Assembly: GCA_024280335.1 (NCBI GenBank)
Contig: JAJRQI010000034.1
Location: forward strand, 186,001-250,000
Length of the DNA stretch: 64,000 nt
Source of the DNA: Deltaproteobacteria bacterium
GTDB taxonomy: Bacteria > Desulfobacterota > Desulfuromonadia > Desulfuromonadales > Geopsychrobacteraceae
Direction of reading: 5' to 3'
Below the pieces are notes generated by a model, which saw nothing but the letters and a program-made list of their open reading frames with translations, had not been told where the DNA came from and made no database searches. The position numbers and the translations under genes are program-made. Below, in pieces: positions 54,058 to 62,847 of the stretch (positions are counted from its first letter, which is position 1; the number at the start of each line of letters is the position of its first letter).

Positions 54058-54900
54058 TCAGTGCTGAGAGATTATTTCCAGCCGTTCCAGAACCTCGTCA
54101 ATGATCCAACGGGGGGTTGAAGCCCCGGCGGTTATTCCAACCGTCCCGATGTTTGCAAACCAGTCAGGCTCCAGTTGCTCAGCTGTTTCGATATGAAAAG
54201 TACAGGGTTGCTGCTCCTCACAAAGGGTGGCAAGGCGGGTGGTATTGGCACTGTTATAGCCACCGATCACTAACATCAGATCAACCCCTGCGGCAATCTT
54301 TCGTGCTTCATCCTGACGCACGGTCGTAGCGTCACAGATCGTATTGTAAACACGCAGTTCCTTGGCTTTATCCAGACAGACGGAGACGATCTCCCGCAGG
54401 TTTTCAATCGACTGGGTGGTCTGGGCGACAATGCCGATCTTTCTGCTGTTCGGCAACGAACGGGCCTCAGCGGCGCTGGCAACGACAATCGCCTCTCCCT
54501 CGGCATAGGAGTAAATCCCCTGAACCTCTGGATGGTCCGCTTCACCGACCAGCACCAGCAAATAACCCGCTTCACTCAAATGGGAGGCATACTCCTGAGC
54601 CTTCTTGACAAAAGGACAGGTGGCGTCAACCACTTCAAGGGCTTGTGCTGCCAACTGTTGCTGCTCTTCAGAGGTAATTCCATGCGAACGAACCACTACC
54701 GCCCCGCCGGGAATTTCTGCAACCTCCTTACAGACCCTAAGCCCCTGCTGTTCAAGTCTTTCAACAACCTGCGGCGAATGGATCAAAGGCCCGAGTGAAT
54801 GAATCTGCGCATGCGTCTGGGTTGCGTCAAAAGCCATCTGGGTGGCACGTTTGACGCCGAAACAGAATCCGGCACTCTTTGCCAGAACAATTTCCATCAT
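54058..54900 (-). CDS. ispH: 4-hydroxy-3-methylbut-2-enyl diphosphate reductase
   Basis: This 280-residue iron-sulfur enzyme makes IPP and DMAPP in the last step of the MEP pathway. The three cluster Cys residues lie in KSAGFCFGVKRAT (Cys13), VVDATCPFVKKAQ (about 95) and VYNTICDATTVRQDEA (about 190). IHSLGPLIHSPQVVERL is the substrate loop. It directly follows cmk on the minus strand. Confidence 0.97.
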   Translation of the reverse strand: MMEIVLAKSAGFCFGVKRATQMAFDATQTHAQIHSLGPLIHSPQVVERLEQQGLRVCKEVAEIPGGAVVVRSHGITSEEQQQLAAQALEVVDATCPFVKKAQEYASHLSEAGYLLVLVGEADHPEVQGIYSYAEGEAIVVASAAEARSLPNSRKIGIVAQTTQSIENLREIVSVCLDKAKELRVYNTICDATTVRQDEARKIAAGVDLMLVIGGYNSANTTRLATLCEEQQPCTFHIETAEQLEPDWFANIGTVGITAGASTPRWIIDEVLERLEIISQH

Positions 54901-55596
54901 TCACTCCGTAACTGCTGTTGTCCGTTGTTCCCGCTCGACGATAACCCTCAGCATTTCAACCAGCACCTCATCAATCGACAGCTTGGTTGAATCAATATTG
55001 ATGGCATCCTCGGCCCGTTTCAGAGGGGCATGCTCGCGGGCGCTATCTGCGGTATCACGTTCTTTCACCTCGGCAATGGTCTGCTGCAGATCCACATCGA
55101 TCCCTTTGCCTCGTAATTCTTCGTAACGCCTGCGACCCCGTTCCTCAGCCGTAGCAGAGAGAAAGAACTTCACCTCAGCCTGCGGAAAAACCACGGTGCC
55201 GATATCGCGCCCCTCGAGTACCACCCCACCGGCCTCACCCATCTGCCGCTGCAAAAAGACCAGCGCCTCGCGAACCGCCGGGCAGGCTGCCACTTTGGCC
55301 GTAAGCAGACTCAACTCCGGGGTACGGATGGCCTGCGAAACGTCTTCGCCGTTGATGAACACCCGTTCCAGATCCGCTTCGCGGACAAACTTTATCCGCA
55401 ACTCGCTGCACAGTCGCTGCAAACCCTGCTCATCAGCGGCAGCTATCTGCCTGCGCCGAGCCAGCAGGGCAACGGCACGATACATGGCCCCGGTATCGAT
55501 ATTTGTGTAACCGATTTTTTTTGCCAGTGCCTTACTCAGGGTACTCTTTCCGGCACCGGATGGCCCGTCGATCGCAACAATCAGTTTTTTCGCCAC
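54901..55596 (-). CDS. cmk: Cytidylate kinase
   Basis: From the GTG at 55596 (AGGA 6 nt upstream) the protein is 231 residues, a standard length. The P-loop is VAIDGPSGAGKSTLSKAL, with DTGAMYRAVALLARR for CMP binding and VVLEGRDIGTVVFPQAEVKF, VKERDTADSAREHAPLK further on. It phosphorylates CMP and dCMP. A longer frame to 55629 adds residues not found in the family. The upstream gap to aroA holds a palindromic repeat. Confidence 0.96.
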   Translation of the reverse strand: MAKKLIVAIDGPSGAGKSTLSKALAKKIGYTNIDTGAMYRAVALLARRRQIAAADEQGLQRLCSELRIKFVREADLERVFINGEDVSQAIRTPELSLLTAKVAACPAVREALVFLQRQMGEAGGVVLEGRDIGTVVFPQAEVKFFLSATAEERGRRRYEELRGKGIDVDLQQTIAEVKERDTADSAREHAPLKRAEDAINIDSTKLSIDEVLVEMLRVIVEREQRTTAVTE

Positions 55597-55729
55597 GTGA
55601 AATCCTGTTTTGCAAGTTAAAACCGGCAAAAGCCGTCTGGCCCCTGCCGGTCGATATGGTCATAGAACAGTACCATAGCAGAAGCCCCGTGAGAAAGATC
55701 AACCCTGATGGACTCGCAAATTCTCTTGA

Positions 55730-55856
55730 GATGGCTAAGCAAAAATTTCGCACCACAAGGCGTAGTGATTTTTCAGGGGCGAAGGCCTACATATTGTAGG
55801 TCGAGGTCCTGAAAAAGCGCTGCAACGCAGTCGGGCGGACTTTTTGCGACGCCATC
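55730..55856. repeat. 127-bp palindromic intergenic element
   Basis: The element begins GATGGCTAAGCAAAAA and ends TTTTTGCGACGCCATC, inverted ends matching at 13 of 16 positions. Inside are further nested inverted pairs: TTTTCAGG with CCTGAAAA, and CCTACA with TGTAGG around a short loop. The right end overlaps the aroA stop codon. No reading frame is evident. It looks like a folded, non-autonomous interspersed repeat. A collapsed form of the ends (GATGGC-TAA-GCCATC) lies at the lysS stop (33230-33244), and GATGGCTAAGCAAA recurs at 7686-7699. Confidence 0.6.
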
Positions 55857-57153
55857 AACCCTGAATGGCTATCAATAACTCCCAAAATCCGGGGAAAGAG
55901 GTTGCCGTACAGCCGCTATCCTCAATCTTAACCGCCGCGGTGGTCTGCAATGCCGCGACCGCCATGCTCATGGCAATCCGGTGATCACCGTAAGAACTGA
56001 CCGTCCCGCCGCATAACGGCAGGCCGCCGGTAATCCGCATGCCTTCTTCGCGTGGCTCGATCCGGGCGCCGAGTTTGCCGAGCGTTGCACAGATAGCAGC
56101 GATCCGGTCGGTCTCTTTGACTCGTAACTCTTTGGCATCACGGATGGTCGTAACACCGTCGGCAAAAGCAGCGGCAACACTGACCACCGGGAATTCGTCG
56201 ATCGCCCGCGGTACCAGTTCACCGCCGATTTCGATCCCGTGCAGATCGCTGCTTTTCACCAACAGATCGGCAACCGGTTCGCCCGACAGTTCGCGCCGAT
56301 TGAGCAGTTCAATCGAACCGCCCATCTGCTGCAGGATGTCGATGATGCCGCTGCGGGTCGGGTTGACACCAACATTCTTCAGCAGCAGTTCCGAATCGGG
56401 CACAATCAGGCCGGCAACCAGAAAAAAAGCCGCCGAGGAGATATCCCCCGGCACCTCGACCTCGCGTCCCGTAAGCGAAACCGGGCCGGTGACCCGCGCG
56501 CCACCTGCGAACGATTCAATCTCCGCACCGAAATAACGCAGCATCCGTTCACTGTGGTCGCGCGACAGATGCGGTTCGTAAACGATCGTCGTCCCCTCGA
56601 TCTGCATTCCGGCCAGCAGCAGCGCCGATTTCACCTGGGCACTGGCAACCGGCGAGCGGTATTCGGTCGGTTTGAGGCCGCCGCCGTCGATCGCCAGCGG
56701 TGCCTTACTGTTGCCAGCGCGACCGAGGATCTTCGCGCCCATTGCTGCCAGCGGCTTAATCACCCGTCCCATCGGCCGCTGGCGCAGATACTGATCGCCG
56801 GTCAATACTGAAAAGAACGGCTGGGCGGCCAGAATCCCGCTCATCAGCCGCATGGTGGTTCCCGAGTTGCCGCAATCGATCAGATCAGCCGGCTCCTGCA
56901 AGCCATCCAGCCCGCGCCCCTGAATAATCAGTTCATCGGTCCCCGACTCGACCACCTCGATACCCATCGACTGAAACGCCTTCAGGGTCGACAAACAATC
57001 CTCGCCGCGCAGCAGGCCGCGCACGCGGCTCTCTCCTTTGGCCAAAGAAGCGAACATGATCGCCCGGTGCGAAATCGACTTATCGCCGGGAACCATTATT
57101 TCACCACGCAGAGCACGAGATTTCTCAACGGTTCTGCTTTCAAATTTATGCAT
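55855..57153 (-). CDS. aroA: 3-phosphoshikimate 1-carboxyvinyltransferase (EPSP synthase)
   Basis: This 432-residue enzyme of the shikimate pathway has PGDKSISHRAIMFASLAKGE near the N-terminus, DCGNSGTTMRLMSGILAAQP (the PEP and glyphosate-contact region), SAQVKSALLLAGMQIEG, and LRVKETDRIAAICATLGKLG in the C-terminal lobe. It makes EPSP from shikimate 3-phosphate and PEP. It lies downstream of tyrA and pheA, consistent with an aromatic amino acid operon. Confidence 0.97.
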   Translation of the reverse strand: MHKFESRTVEKSRALRGEIMVPGDKSISHRAIMFASLAKGESRVRGLLRGEDCLSTLKAFQSMGIEVVESGTDELIIQGRGLDGLQEPADLIDCGNSGTTMRLMSGILAAQPFFSVLTGDQYLRQRPMGRVIKPLAAMGAKILGRAGNSKAPLAIDGGGLKPTEYRSPVASAQVKSALLLAGMQIEGTTIVYEPHLSRDHSERMLRYFGAEIESFAGGARVTGPVSLTGREVEVPGDISSAAFFLVAGLIVPDSELLLKNVGVNPTRSGIIDILQQMGGSIELLNRRELSGEPVADLLVKSSDLHGIEIGGELVPRAIDEFPVVSVAAAFADGVTTIRDAKELRVKETDRIAAICATLGKLGARIEPREEGMRITGGLPLCGGTVSSYGDHRIAMSMAVAALQTTAAVKIEDSGCTATSFPGFWELLIAIQG

Positions 57154-57177
57154 CTGGATTTGACCTTAACAATAGAA

Positions 57178-57255
57178 ACGGGCGACCCAGCGGGTCGCCC
57201 CTACGGGGTATCGGTTCACGGGGTATCGGTAGGGGCGACCCGCTGGGTCGCCCGT
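57178..57255. repeat. Paired hairpin repeat (REP-like) between tyrA and aroA
   Basis: Two 27-nt arms in perfect inverted orientation lie at 57178-57204 and 57229-57255. Each arm is itself a perfect hairpin, GGGCGACCC-AGC-GGGTCGCCC (9-bp stem, 3-nt loop). Between them is the tandem duplication GGGGTATCG-GTTCAC-GGGGTATCG. The arrangement resembles paired REP sequences (BIMEs). It occupies most of the 104-nt gap between tyrA and aroA. Confidence 0.75.
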
Positions 57256-57257
57256 CG

Positions 57258-58124
57258 TTACCTGATCGCATCACGTAACCGCTTCGACCGCTGAAAAAAC
57301 TCAAATAATTTTTCGCCGCTGCCTTGCGCTACATCCGCTTTTAATTCGGCAAAAAAGGTTTCAAATTGTCCCATCATTTCCAACAGTGCCTCGCGATTGG
57401 TTTCAGCGATATCACGCCACATGGTCGGATCGGACGAAGCAATGCGGGTGAAATCACGGAAACCACCGGCCGAATATTCAAGGATATTCTCTTCGTAGTG
57501 GTCGTAGGAACCGACCGCATTGACCAACGAGTAGGCTACCATGTGCGGCAGATGACTGATCGCCGCAAGCACCTTGTCGTGTTTTTCCAATGACATCTGC
57601 ACCACCTCACTCCCGACCAGCCGCCACATCTTTTCGACCAGTGCCAACGCCTGACGATCGGTCTTTTCGGTCGGCGTGAGGATACAGCGCTTGCCGCGGT
57701 AGAGGGTCGAAAATGCTGCTTCAGCACCGCTGTTTTCAGTCCCGGCAATCGGGTGTCCGGGAACAAAATGGATCCCCGCTGGCATCAGCGGTTCAAGCGC
57801 TTTCGCCACTTCTCCCTTGACACTGCCGCCATCGGTGACAATCGCACCCGGTTTCAGACCGGGCAGCAGCTGTTTGGTCACATCGGCCAAGGTCTGTACC
57901 GGCGTCGCCAGAAAAACCACGTCAGCGTCGGTGACCGCAACCACCGGGTCGCGCGAGTAGCGGTCGATCACTCCCAGTTCGAGCGCTTTTTCCAGGTTCG
58001 GCTTGCCGCGACCGTAGCCGACAACTTCACCGACCGCCCCGGCCTCTTTCAGCGCCAGTGCCAGCGAGCCGCCGATCAGACCGACACCGATAATTGCCAG
58101 TCGTGGAATCAGAATCTCAGCCAT
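57258..58124 (-). CDS. tyrA: Prephenate dehydrogenase
   Basis: This 288-residue NAD-dependent enzyme of tyrosine synthesis has the dinucleotide motif LAIIGVGLIGGSLALALKEA at residues 8-27, VTDGGSVKGEVAKAL, and FVPGHPIAGTENSGAEAAF carrying the catalytic His. It lacks a fused chorismate mutase, which is carried by PheA upstream. The pheA stop is 5 nt before its start. Confidence 0.95.
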   Translation of the reverse strand: MAEILIPRLAIIGVGLIGGSLALALKEAGAVGEVVGYGRGKPNLEKALELGVIDRYSRDPVVAVTDADVVFLATPVQTLADVTKQLLPGLKPGAIVTDGGSVKGEVAKALEPLMPAGIHFVPGHPIAGTENSGAEAAFSTLYRGKRCILTPTEKTDRQALALVEKMWRLVGSEVVQMSLEKHDKVLAAISHLPHMVAYSLVNAVGSYDHYEENILEYSAGGFRDFTRIASSDPTMWRDIAETNREALLEMMGQFETFFAELKADVAQGSGEKLFEFFQRSKRLRDAIR

Positions 58125-58129
58125 GTTTA

Positions 58130-59224
58130 CTACTCCCCCGCAGAACGGTCATGCCGAGCGATCGGGTAGGAACCGAGCACCTTGAGAAAATGACAATGGC
58201 TCCGCAACTCTTCAATCGCTTCGGTAATCGGCGCCTCATCGATATGCCCGATCAGGTCGAGGAAGAAAATATACTCCCAGGCCTTCTGTTTCATCGGCCG
58301 ACTCTCAATTTTCGCCAGGTTGATATCCCGCTTGCTGAACGGTTCCAGCATCCGATAGAGGATTCCCGGCTGATCCTTGACGCTGAACATGATCGAGGTT
58401 TTATCCTGCCCGCTGCGCTCCGGCGTCTTTCTGCCGATCACCAGAAAGCGGGTAAAATTATTCGGATTGTCCTCAATCTTCGCCTTGACCGTCTGCAATC
58501 CGTACTGTACGGCCGCAGCCTGGCTGGCGATCGCCGCAGCCGATTCATCTTCGACCGCCAGTTGCGCGGCAGCTGCGGTACTGGAGACATCGACCAGCGG
58601 TACATCCGGCAGGTTCGCCTCCAACCAATGACGGCACTGCGCCAGCGGTTGCGGATGCGAGACGATTTTACTGATCTGCTCCAGGTTGCCGGTCTTTGAC
58701 AGCAGATTGTGCGAGATTTCCAGCATGATCTCGGCAATCACCTGCAGGTCGGAACCGATAAACATATCGAGGGTGTGATTAACCACCCCTTCCGTTGAGT
58801 TTTCTACCGGCACCACCCCGTAGTGGGCACGACCGCGCTCGACCTCTTCAAACACCGAAGGGATACTTTTCAGCGGCACCAACTGCGCCGAAAGGCCGAA
58901 CTGCTCCATCGCCGCCAGGTGGGTGAAGGTCGATTGGGGGCCGAGAAAAGCGACTTGCATCGGCAATTCCATATTCAGGGATGCCGAGATAATCTCCCGG
59001 AACACCTTGACGACTGCTTTGTCCGGAAAGGGGCCGGGATTGCACGCCGTCAGACGCTGATAAATCGCCTTTTCGCGAGTCGGTGCATAGAAGGGTCCAT
59101 CGCTGCCCTGCTTGGCTTTGCCGACAGAAACCACCACTTCTGCTCGTTTGTTGAGCAGCTTTAGAATCTGGTCATCGATAGAATCGATCTGACCACGAAG
59201 TTTCAACAGATCTTTTTTTGCCAT
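58130..59224 (-). CDS. pheA: Bifunctional chorismate mutase / prephenate dehydratase
   Basis: This 364-residue P-protein has an AroQ chorismate mutase at residues 1 to about 85 (LRGQIDSIDDQILKLLNKRA, then YAPTREKAIYQRL), a prephenate dehydratase domain beginning VAFLGPQSTFTHLAAM with GVVPVENSTEGVVNHTLDM, and a C-terminal ACT domain (SVKDQPGILYRMLEPFSKRD and the ESRPMKQKAWEYIFFLD regulatory motif). Phenylalanine feedback through the ACT domain is expected from the family. It is the first gene of the pheA-tyrA-aroA run. Confidence 0.96.
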   Translation of the reverse strand: MAKKDLLKLRGQIDSIDDQILKLLNKRAEVVVSVGKAKQGSDGPFYAPTREKAIYQRLTACNPGPFPDKAVVKVFREIISASLNMELPMQVAFLGPQSTFTHLAAMEQFGLSAQLVPLKSIPSVFEEVERGRAHYGVVPVENSTEGVVNHTLDMFIGSDLQVIAEIMLEISHNLLSKTGNLEQISKIVSHPQPLAQCRHWLEANLPDVPLVDVSSTAAAAQLAVEDESAAAIASQAAAVQYGLQTVKAKIEDNPNNFTRFLVIGRKTPERSGQDKTSIMFSVKDQPGILYRMLEPFSKRDINLAKIESRPMKQKAWEYIFFLDLIGHIDEAPITEAIEELRSHCHFLKVLGSYPIARHDRSAGE

Positions 59225-59288
59225 TAATTGAATCCAACTCTGCGGGAGAAAACTAAACCTGAACCCTCGGGCTCAGATTGAATGCCGA

Positions 59289-59317
59289 AATGTAGCCTAA
59301 TGCGGGGGAAAAATCAA
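59289..59317 (-). promoter_or_regulatory. Possible sigma-70 promoter of pheA-tyrA-aroA
   Basis: On the minus strand TTGATT (59317-59312) and TACATT (59294-59289) are 17 nt apart, each matching consensus at four of six positions. The pheA ATG lies 64 nt downstream of the -10, within the 134-nt gap to the ADP-ribosylglycohydrolase gene. Confidence 0.35.
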
Positions 59318-59358
59318 TTTCTCGCTCGGCTTCAAGCGGGGCAAAACTTTGGTTCGGA

Positions 59359-60312
59359 TCATGGAAATTCGGCTAGCTGTTTCGCGACAATCATCAGTTC
59401 ATCACGGCCATCGACAGCATTTTCCAGATTGTCGAACCAGCGCGCCGGAAACCAGTCTCGGCCATGCTGGGCACCGACCAGCGCACCGGTCATCGCGCCG
59501 ATGGTATCGCTGTCTCCGCCCAGGTTGACCGCTTGAACAATCGCCTCTTCCGGGTCGTCGTTGAAGCGCAATGCCGCCCAGAGCGCTGCCGGCCACGAGT
59601 CGGCACTGCGCACGCCGCAACCGAAGGCAGCAACCACCGCCTCGGCCGATGCCTGCTGACGTAGCAGGGTCGCGAGCAGTCGCAACTTTTCATTCAGAAT
59701 CGATTCAGGGGCATAATCGAACAGCTGCTGCAGAAAGGGTTCACTCTCCAGTTGACAATCTGTAGCCAGAAAGATGCCGATCGACCGCGCCTGCAACAGG
59801 GCAGCTTGAACTGCTTCCTGATGGGTATGGGTCATCCAAATTGCGGCTTTGACCTTTTCGAGCAACGGTCCGCCGTTCAGCTGGCCGTAAAGCAGGCCGA
59901 CCGGGGCGATCCGCATGGCAGCGCCGTTGCCGAACGAGCCATCAGGAAAGAACATCGTCCCAGTTTTTCGCCAATCAGCACCCTGTTGCAAAGCCTTCAG
60001 AATCAGCACCGCACTACGACCATAACCGCGTTGCGACGAAAACGCTTGCGCATAGGCGCGGGCGCAATCAGCAGAGTTGACATCCCTCATCCGCAGAATC
60101 GACCTCGCCAACGCCAGCGTCATCTCGGTATCATCGGTGTAGCCGCCGAAACCGCGTCCGGTGGCAAGAAAATCCCGCAGCAAGCCGCCGTGTCGGGCAA
60201 GAATATGGCTTCGCGGCTGCATCTCAACCGATGCGCCGAGCACATCGCCAAAAGCACAGCCGAGCAGACAACCAACAAAACGGGCGCTGCGATCAACGGT
60301 TTTTGTGAACAT
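59359..60312 (-). CDS. ADP-ribosylglycohydrolase family protein
   Basis: From ATG 60312 (AAGGAGG 6 nt upstream, a strong site that decides the start) the protein is 317 residues. GCLLGCAFGDVLGASVEM, GGYTDDTEMTLALARSIL and NLGGDSDTIGAMTGALVGA are the metal-binding blocks of the DraG/ARH family, with the di-Asp and Thr-Asp-Asp ligands intact. It would remove ADP-ribose from a protein, nucleic acid or small molecule. No DraT-like ADP-ribosyltransferase is nearby, so the substrate is unknown. Confidence 0.9.
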   Translation of the reverse strand: MFTKTVDRSARFVGCLLGCAFGDVLGASVEMQPRSHILARHGGLLRDFLATGRGFGGYTDDTEMTLALARSILRMRDVNSADCARAYAQAFSSQRGYGRSAVLILKALQQGADWRKTGTMFFPDGSFGNGAAMRIAPVGLLYGQLNGGPLLEKVKAAIWMTHTHQEAVQAALLQARSIGIFLATDCQLESEPFLQQLFDYAPESILNEKLRLLATLLRQQASAEAVVAAFGCGVRSADSWPAALWAALRFNDDPEEAIVQAVNLGGDSDTIGAMTGALVGAQHGRDWFPARWFDNLENAVDGRDELMIVAKQLAEFP

Positions 60313-60420
60313 GGCGATCCTCCTTGACCCTTCGTTGTCGCGCAGATAAACTGCGTCACAATCGACCATTCAGAGAATGGGTCCCAACCCAAAAAAGCTT
60401 AGAATCAAAGGATAATTAAC

Positions 60421-61602
60421 ATGGCGATTGCAAAAAAAGTCAATGAGTGTATTGAGCGGTCATCCTGGATTCGCAAGATGTTTGAAGAGGGCGCTGCGCT
60501 GCGGGAAGAGTACGGCGAAGACCAGGTGTTTGATTTTACCCTCGGCAACCCGACCGTCGAGCCACCGGCCGAACTGCAAAAGGAGTTGAAACGGATCGCT
60601 GACAATCCGCTGCCGGGGATGCATAGATACATGAACAACGCCGGTTACGAGGAGACCCGCACGGCGGTGGCCGAAGTGATCGCCGAAAACTGTCGGCAAC
60701 CGGTTACCGCCGCCCAGATCGTCATGACCTGCGGCGCGGGAGCGGCGCTCAACGTGGTGCTGAAAACCCTGCTCAACCCCGGCGATGAAGTTATCATCCT
60801 CACCCCGTTCTTTGTCGAATATAAATTTTACATCGACAATCATCAAGGGATTGCGGTCGCCGTTGCATCGAAGAAGGATTTCCAGCCCGACCTGGCCAAT
60901 ATCGAAGCGGCGATCAGCAACCGGACCCGCGCCCTTATCATCAATTCGCCGAACAACCCGACCGGGGTCATCTACCCGGAAGCGACCCTGATGGCTCTGA
61001 ACGAGCTGCTGAAAAGGAAAGAACAGGAGTTTGGCCAAGCGATCACCGTCATCTCCGACGAGCCCTACGCCAAAATCAGCTTCGGCGAAAAAGTGCCGAG
61101 TGTTTTCAACTGCATCGAGAACGCAGTGATCGTCACCTCGCACTCCAAAGACCTGGCGCTGCCGGGCGAGCGGATCGGCTACCTGGCGGCCAGCCCGGCG
61201 CTGGCGGAGGTTGAGCTGTTTATGCAGGGGGCCATTTTCTGCAACCGGGTGCTCGGTTTTGTCAACGCCCCGGCGTTGATGCAGCGACTGGTCACCAGTC
61301 TGCAGCGCAGCAGCGTCGACAGTGAAATCTACCGGCGCAAGCGCGACCTGCTCTATAACAAGCTGACCGAACTCGGCTTCGAAATGGTCAAACCGGGCGG
61401 TGGTTTCTACCTGTTTCCAAAATCACCGCTCGCCGATGAAATTGAATTTGTCCGCCTGGCACAGAAATACCGCATCCTGCTGGTGCCCGGCTCCGGTTTC
61501 GGCGCACCCGGCTATTTCCGCATCGCCTATTGTGTCGATGACGACATGATCGAACGCAGTCTGCCGCGGTGGGAAGAGCTGGCCAAAGAGGTCGGCCTGT
61601 AA
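60421..61602 (+). CDS. PLP-dependent class I aminotransferase
   Basis: This 393-residue fold-type I aminotransferase has FDFTLGNPTVEPPAELQKEL near the N-terminus, VMTCGAGAALNVVLKTLLNP, ALIINSPNNPTGVIYPEATL, VISDEPYAKISFG, and SHSKDLALPGERIGYL, where Lys forms the PLP Schiff base. It is probably an aspartate- or aromatic-type aminotransferase. It faces away from the ADP-ribosylglycohydrolase gene and lies close to the aromatic amino acid genes, but a specific role is not proven. AAGGA precedes the ATG. Confidence 0.9.
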   Translation: MAIAKKVNECIERSSWIRKMFEEGAALREEYGEDQVFDFTLGNPTVEPPAELQKELKRIADNPLPGMHRYMNNAGYEETRTAVAEVIAENCRQPVTAAQIVMTCGAGAALNVVLKTLLNPGDEVIILTPFFVEYKFYIDNHQGIAVAVASKKDFQPDLANIEAAISNRTRALIINSPNNPTGVIYPEATLMALNELLKRKEQEFGQAITVISDEPYAKISFGEKVPSVFNCIENAVIVTSHSKDLALPGERIGYLAASPALAEVELFMQGAIFCNRVLGFVNAPALMQRLVTSLQRSSVDSEIYRRKRDLLYNKLTELGFEMVKPGGGFYLFPKSPLADEIEFVRLAQKYRILLVPGSGFGAPGYFRIAYCVDDDMIERSLPRWEELAKEVGL

Positions 61603-61625
61603 TAACCGGCGGCAGCTACAATATG

Positions 61626-61658
61626 AAGGCCGTCAGGAAACTGGCGGCCTTTGCTTTA
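61626..61658. terminator. Terminator shared by convergent aminotransferase and KAS III genes
   Basis: The hairpin AAGGCCG-TCAG-GAAA-CTGG-CGGCCTT at 61626-61651 is followed on the plus strand by TTGCTTTA. It lies 24 nt after the aminotransferase stop and reaches the end of the convergent KAS III-like gene, so it may serve both directions. Confidence 0.7.
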
Positions 61659-62735
61659 CCCCTTCACGGTTTTCTTGGCAGCAATAATATCCCGCACCAA
61701 TTGCAGCCCGGTTTTGTCACAGGGGGGCAGATCGACATCGGTTGTTCCCAGCGGCTTGATCCGCGCTCCCCAGTTCAGCAGATGGGCACTCCAGGTGAGT
61801 CCACCGCCGAAAGCCGGCAGCAACAGCTTGTCTCCGGGCGCAACCCGCCCTTCTTCAAGCGCTTCGACCAGGGCCAGCGGGGCGGTCGCGGCCGACATGT
61901 TGCCATAGCGCTGAATATTGATGTAGACCTTCTCTTCGCTGGCACCCATCCGTTTAGCCAGCGCATCAATGATTCGCAGATTGGCTTGATGCGGGACCAC
62001 CAGGTCGATCTCCTCTTTGGCGATTCCCGCTTTTTCCAGAACAGTATCACAGGCTCTGCTCATCCCGACGACGGCTCGCTTGAAGATCTCCTGGCCATTG
62101 AAATTCCATTTGGTATCTCCGAGCATCAGGCCCTGGTTGGCATATTTCAGCCCCCAGCCGGTGACATCAAGGATATCGCGATTTTTGCCGAAGCAACCGA
62201 GAGATTCCGCCACAACACCCGATTTTTCGTCACTCGCTTCAAGAAAAAAAGCGGCGGCACCGTCGCCGAACAGAATGGCTACATCGCGATCCGACCAGTC
62301 CATCAGGACCGAAGTCACTTCGGCTCCGATAACCAGCGCATTTTCCATCGATCCGCTCTTGATCATGGCGGTTGCCACGCTCAAAGCATACATACCGCTG
62401 GTACAGGCCGTATTCAGGTCCATGCAGGCGGCATTGTCAGCGCCCAGCAGCTGCTGCACGCGTGAAGCGGAATTAGGCACCAGCTGATCAAAAGTACAGC
62501 TGCCGAAAATAATCAGATCAACATCGGCTGCCGATTTACCGGCGGCGGCCAATGCCCGTGCGCAGGCAACATGTGCCAGATCGCTGACCGGGACATGCGC
62601 TATGCGCCGTTCTTTCATCCCGGTCCGACTGACGATCCACTCATCATCCGTGTCGAGAATCGTTGAGAGATCGTCATTGGTCAATATTGCCGGAGGGGCA
62701 CATTTGCCCCAACCGGTGATATCTGCGTAGCGCAT
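61656..62735 (-). CDS. 3-oxoacyl-ACP synthase III family protein
   Basis: This 359-residue FabH-like thiolase-fold enzyme has the catalytic Cys in MDLNTACTSGMYALSVATAM, His in VVPHQANLRIIDALAKRMG and Asn in QRYGNMSAATAPLALVEAL. DDEWIVSRTGMKERRIA is the FabH start block. At about 359 residues it is somewhat longer than typical FabH (near 320), and no fatty acid operon surrounds it, so it may serve a specialised role rather than primary initiation. GGAG lies 7 nt before the ATG. A 10-nt palindrome (ACAACGTTGT) lies in the 112-nt gap upstream. Confidence 0.88.
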   Translation of the reverse strand: MRYADITGWGKCAPPAILTNDDLSTILDTDDEWIVSRTGMKERRIAHVPVSDLAHVACARALAAAGKSAADVDLIIFGSCTFDQLVPNSASRVQQLLGADNAACMDLNTACTSGMYALSVATAMIKSGSMENALVIGAEVTSVLMDWSDRDVAILFGDGAAAFFLEASDEKSGVVAESLGCFGKNRDILDVTGWGLKYANQGLMLGDTKWNFNGQEIFKRAVVGMSRACDTVLEKAGIAKEEIDLVVPHQANLRIIDALAKRMGASEEKVYINIQRYGNMSAATAPLALVEALEEGRVAPGDKLLLPAFGGGLTWSAHLLNWGARIKPLGTTDVDLPPCDKTGLQLVRDIIAAKKTVKG

Positions 62736-62847
62736 AATTGTCTCCTCAAGGGCCCGGGCAAAGCCGGGGGATTTCTATGTTACAACGTTGTGAGATTACA
62801 ATTTTCACCACAAACAATCAACCCGGGGGAATTCAGCTATCCTGAAA

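Noticed and set aside
56039-56811. Plus-strand open frames opposite aroA
   Set aside because: They mirror the codon pattern of aroA, which is fully conserved on the other strand.
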